Shown: one piece after another, positions 58,701 to 60,266 of the stretch
Layout: the number at the start of each line of letters is the position of its first letter
Position numbering within the stretch: the first letter of the stretch is position 1
NCBI GenBank assembly: GCA_003049485.1
Contig: PYST01000238.1
Span: 1 to 60,266, forward strand
Source of the DNA: Ophioceras dolichostomum
Taxonomy: Eukaryota > Ascomycota > Sordariomycetes > Magnaporthales > Ophioceraceae
Length of the DNA stretch: 60,266 nucleotides
Reading direction: 5' to 3'
The notes under the pieces: generated by a model
Told to the model about the DNA's origin: nothing
The model's database searches: none
The model's input: the letters and a program-made list of their open reading frames with translations, nothing else
Made by a program: the position numbers and the translations under genes

Positions 58701-59185
58701 TGTCGAAGGAGAAGTCTGCTTCTGCGCCTGCTGCTGAACCGCCGAAGGGCCGTTCCCGTTCCGCCAGGGACGTCGTCAACGAGGAGGCTGCAGACGACCT
58801 GATGATGGATGTGGAGGAGGAAGACCTGGAAGGCGCTGCTGCTCCCGAGCCGGAGATGAAGGTCGACGCGTCGGACCCGCTCGCTGCGCTGGTGGCGATG
58901 CAGGCCTTCGAGGGCTTCTGGAGCTGGAACGCGTCTCTGTACGCCGTGCTGGGAACGTCGGAGGCACAGATAAGGGATGCGTTCGCGAAGGTTGGACTTG
59001 ATGCGGCGACGGCGAAGGGCAAGATGGCGGCCACGGCTTGTGTGGTCACCTTCTTCAGGACGAGGCTGGCGGGCGCGAGGGACGAGTGGGAGATGATGGT
59101 CGATAAGGCGCTGGAGTGGCTGGGGAGGCAGGGCGGTGCTGTAAATAGTGCGGTGGTGTTTGATGCGGCTATTAGTCTGTTTTAA
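55769..59185 (+). CDS. VIT and von Willebrand A domain protein
   Basis: Single-exon frame of 1138 residues from the ATG at 55769 in a favourable CAAAATGG context. The VIT (vault protein inter-alpha-trypsin) domain covers about residues 5-140, with the typical alternating strands and the ISSYSSRTTLTQTF and RVIRGVVKEREEARQTYQAA patterns. The VWA domain begins near residue 285; its metal-ion site has the D-x-S-x-S motif (DRSGSMD, first Asp about residue 291), the Thr in GGTEIG, and the LLTDG segment. A hydrophilic linker, then a Pro/Ala/Gly-rich stretch (about residues 800-960), lead to a C-terminal helical domain (about 1030-1138) resembling the C-terminus of VWA5/PARP4-like proteins. No signal peptide is visible, so it is probably intracellular. 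VIT/VWA proteins mediate protein-protein contacts; the role in fungi is unclear. It lies 2.5 kb from the rhodopsin, with no evidence of a functional link. Confidence 0.9.
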   Translation: MAHLEIWGCYYLTKLPFPKPICLPLVSLKSHTVISSYSSRTTLTQTFVNPKSSEPIPELRYRFPLYDGVSVVGFVCTINNNRVIRGVVKEREEARQTYQAAVDRGQTAGLLERDLDSGDVFTTTVGNVPAGAEIKVEITYLGELKHDAEADGIRLTIPTSIATRYGPCTTLDRPANVSDKGGIQVSVEVQNFMTMDGGVFVKKVESTSHKSQMEFMPAADGGGSPSLSAKMTIDAFTLDRDVVVIVVPSKPTAPVAVLEKHPTIPDQRALMTSFVPRFNLPSARPEIVFVCDRSGSMDSGNRIPNLKAALQLFLKSLPVGVKFNIVSFGWSHSFLFEKSESYSQASLEKAMRHVDTFDASYGGTEIGRPLEETFNRRFRDMDLEVFLLTDGLVSYPEALCAKVDEHVRESKGAIRLFTLGIGNEVSHALTEGLARAGNGFSQAVSDDEKMNAKVMRMLKAALSPHMTDFKLEVKYGPGGAEVKGTKARGPTGTKAHPDDEDSDEFELIEKVQDALVISVDEAEEKEKSDEKKQPSPAAAQPMSLFSADVDPDADFDADIEMKVAASQPVKGMGTGTEPKKYAHVPAVPAPKLLQAPYDIPNMFNFSRMSIYLLLDPSSSSRTPTSVIIRGALRGAGATGGTQAPLELEIPVSVLPAPAETVHQLAARKAVGELEEGHGWIHQAKDASDGKMLLSEKCPGRFSDMVEREAVRLGVQFQVGGKWCSFVAVDESEDNKATEVKKAKITTQAAAEKQKPSFPLNTWQSQVRDRANMVTKRKTLLPLGTTANAKRSSFSATPQQQQAPHPMLSQFQPVSMMMMSSSPPGGRAYGAPVARIGAMPTGMRSAAMPAPAPAPAPVPFSSAGPPPPRPTRSAKKSAAAPMGMGSGFGSGAFRMFGGGGFGQASGPATGSGAVPPPPPPTGGLLAGAGAPQSVSYSTANFDAEFAATPMSMAKADYTPPIDDGVRMQFGRFEERKREMSKEKSASAPAAEPPKGRSRSARDVVNEEAADDLMMDVEEEDLEGAAAPEPEMKVDASDPLAALVAMQAFEGFWSWNASLYAVLGTSEAQIRDAFAKVGLDAATAKGKMAATACVVTFFRTRLAGARDEWEMMVDKALEWLGRQGGAVNSAVVFDAAISLF

Positions 59186-59480
59186 GGGCGGACGATGATG
59201 AGCGAGGACTGGGAGGACGAGGTGCGGGCGAGCTGCTTGTTGCTGCCGGCCTCTTGCGCTCTGCTTCCCCCCGCTGATATCGTCGAGCGAGTCGCTTAGC
59301 AGTTGGATGCTATGTAGTCTCTTCCGCTTGAAGTCTAAAACCGCGGTTTTGGTACTTCATAGGCGATGGAATTTGCTTTCTTGTCGGGAGGGCTTTAGTG
59401 TACTTTAGTGTTTACAATTCAATGGCGATAGCTTCGTGGGCTGGCTCTAATGATATCTGGATCGTGTGGTTTTCCAACTA

Positions 59481-59494
59481 CCTACCTAGGTAGG
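59481..59494. repeat. 14-bp palindrome CCTACCTAGGTAGG
   Basis: Perfect inverted repeat, another copy of the dispersed intergenic motif. Confidence 0.75.
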
Positions 59495-59800
59495 GACCTA
59501 CTATACCCAGGACTTTGATGTACGTGATTTGAACGCCTCGCCATATGCGATGCCTTCTCCCTGAGCCCTTTTACCCATTCAGCACTCGATCATCCATCGG
59601 GGTGCCTAAGTGCCCACCTACAGAGCCAGCATCAGCATCAACAAACGCTGGCCGCCGAACCACACCTAGGTCCCGCGCCGAACCCACCTCCAGGTAAGTA
59701 GCTTGGATGAGAAAGAGACTTGGTAGGTAATTGAGCTCTCTGCAAAGCGGTGCGTAGACAAGCAAAAAGAATGGTGACTACCTAGAAAGGAGGGGGGGAC

Positions 59801-59807
59801 AAAAAAA
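59801..59807 (-). terminator. Pol III terminator of the 5S rRNA gene
   Basis: On the minus strand a run of seven T follows directly after the 3' end of the 5S gene, the usual Pol III stop signal. Confidence 0.8.
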
Positions 59808-59925
59808 CATACAACACCAGGGATTCCCCAGTGGTCACCCACCTGAGTACTAGTCCGGCTGTCAGTAGCTTAACTAGGGGAGAGCGGACGGGATCCCGTG
59901 TATTCTACTGCATATGGTCGTATGT
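59807..59925 (-). rRNA. 5S ribosomal RNA
   Basis: About 119 nt on the minus strand. It begins ACATACGACC and ends GGTGTTGTATG, so the two ends pair as helix I. Internal landmarks of fungal 5S rRNA are present: GGGATCCCGTCCGCTC, the TTAAGCTACTGA box A region, the GGACTAGTA segment and the GGTGGGTGACCAC box C region. It is a single dispersed copy far from any rDNA, as in Neurospora and many other Pezizomycotina, transcribed by Pol III from internal control elements. Confidence 0.95.
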
Positions 59926-60266
59926 ACTGGTACTGTGAAAACTTGTCAATTATAATGGCTTCCAACGGTCGGCCGCATCTTCAGAAGTCCAACGATGTCC
60001 AAGGCGCTTCTTCGACGTTATCACCTGTTCTCCTCATCATCATTACTGGCTTTTGTTTTTCGTCTTGTGGGTCAGCATGGAGCACGCTTCGGCTCGACCT
60101 ATTCGTCCCTAAATGGGCCACACTCACCTCAAAAATGGGCGCACAACAGTAGTGCGTCTTCATCGGACCAGTATGTTACCGCCGATTCCACTCCGTCCGT
60201 CACTCGAGGTACCTACCCCGTGTTTCTGAACCTAGCCTTGCCACTATCCACCCAACCGGGCAATCC

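Larger units (their letters stand above)
59186..60266. other. Right flank containing the 5S rRNA gene
   Basis: Apart from the 5S rRNA gene no gene is supported. A palindrome of the TACCTAGGTA type lies at 59481-59494. Confidence 0.5.

Overview
The window is nuclear DNA of a filamentous ascomycete, most likely a Sordariomycete. The signs are short GT-AG introns (about 45-190 nt, often with GTACGT or GTGAGT donors and CTAAC-type branch sites), G+C-rich coding sequence, a dispersed single 5S rRNA gene transcribed by Pol III, and fungal families such as 2EXR, Zn2Cys6 regulators, a bZIP-ankyrin protein, an NOP-1/CarO-type opsin and the complex I 21-kDa subunit. I see no operons, prophage, CRISPR array or transposase. 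The largest real coding sequences were re-read exon by exon, and nearly all splice junctions agree in phase.

Layout, left to right. 1-12 kb: a SWIM/RING zinc-finger protein (+), a 2EXR-domain protein (+), an NTF2-like protein (-, convergent with the 2EXR gene), and a 14-helix DHA2-type MFS transporter with a very long cytosolic N-terminus (+). 12-18.3 kb holds no recognisable gene. 18.3-26 kb: a bZIP-ankyrin transcription factor (+) and, convergent to it, an F-box protein (-) whose coding sequence contains a hexanucleotide minisatellite that also carries the only assembly gap (75 N).

27-38 kb is a dense housekeeping block: the Ski2 RNA helicase (-), the Csm3/Swi3/Tipin replication-fork protection subunit (-), the divergently transcribed complex I 21-kDa subunit (+, with a 17-nt microexon), and a Zn2Cys6 transcription factor (-). 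40-47.5 kb: a membrane-anchored 3-beta-hydroxysteroid-dehydrogenase-like enzyme (+), an SRR1-like protein (+) with an in-frame TAG between two coding segments, and an unrecognised acidic protein (-). 52-60 kb: an intronless microbial-type rhodopsin (+), a VIT/VWA-domain protein (+) and a 5S rRNA gene (-).

The genes do not form an obvious pathway or secondary-metabolite cluster; the MFS pump and the two transcription factors have no biosynthetic neighbours here. The points most worth following up are the rhodopsin, which keeps the retinal lysine, counter-ion and proton-release residues but has Ala at the cytoplasmic donor site; the SRR1-like gene with its internal stop or cryptic intron; the RING finger with its last Cys replaced by Tyr; the Gly-Thr minisatellite in the F-box gene; the three-fold acidic repeat in Csm3; and palindromic TACCTAGGTA motifs scattered through intergenic DNA. 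I found no convincing wholly new system.
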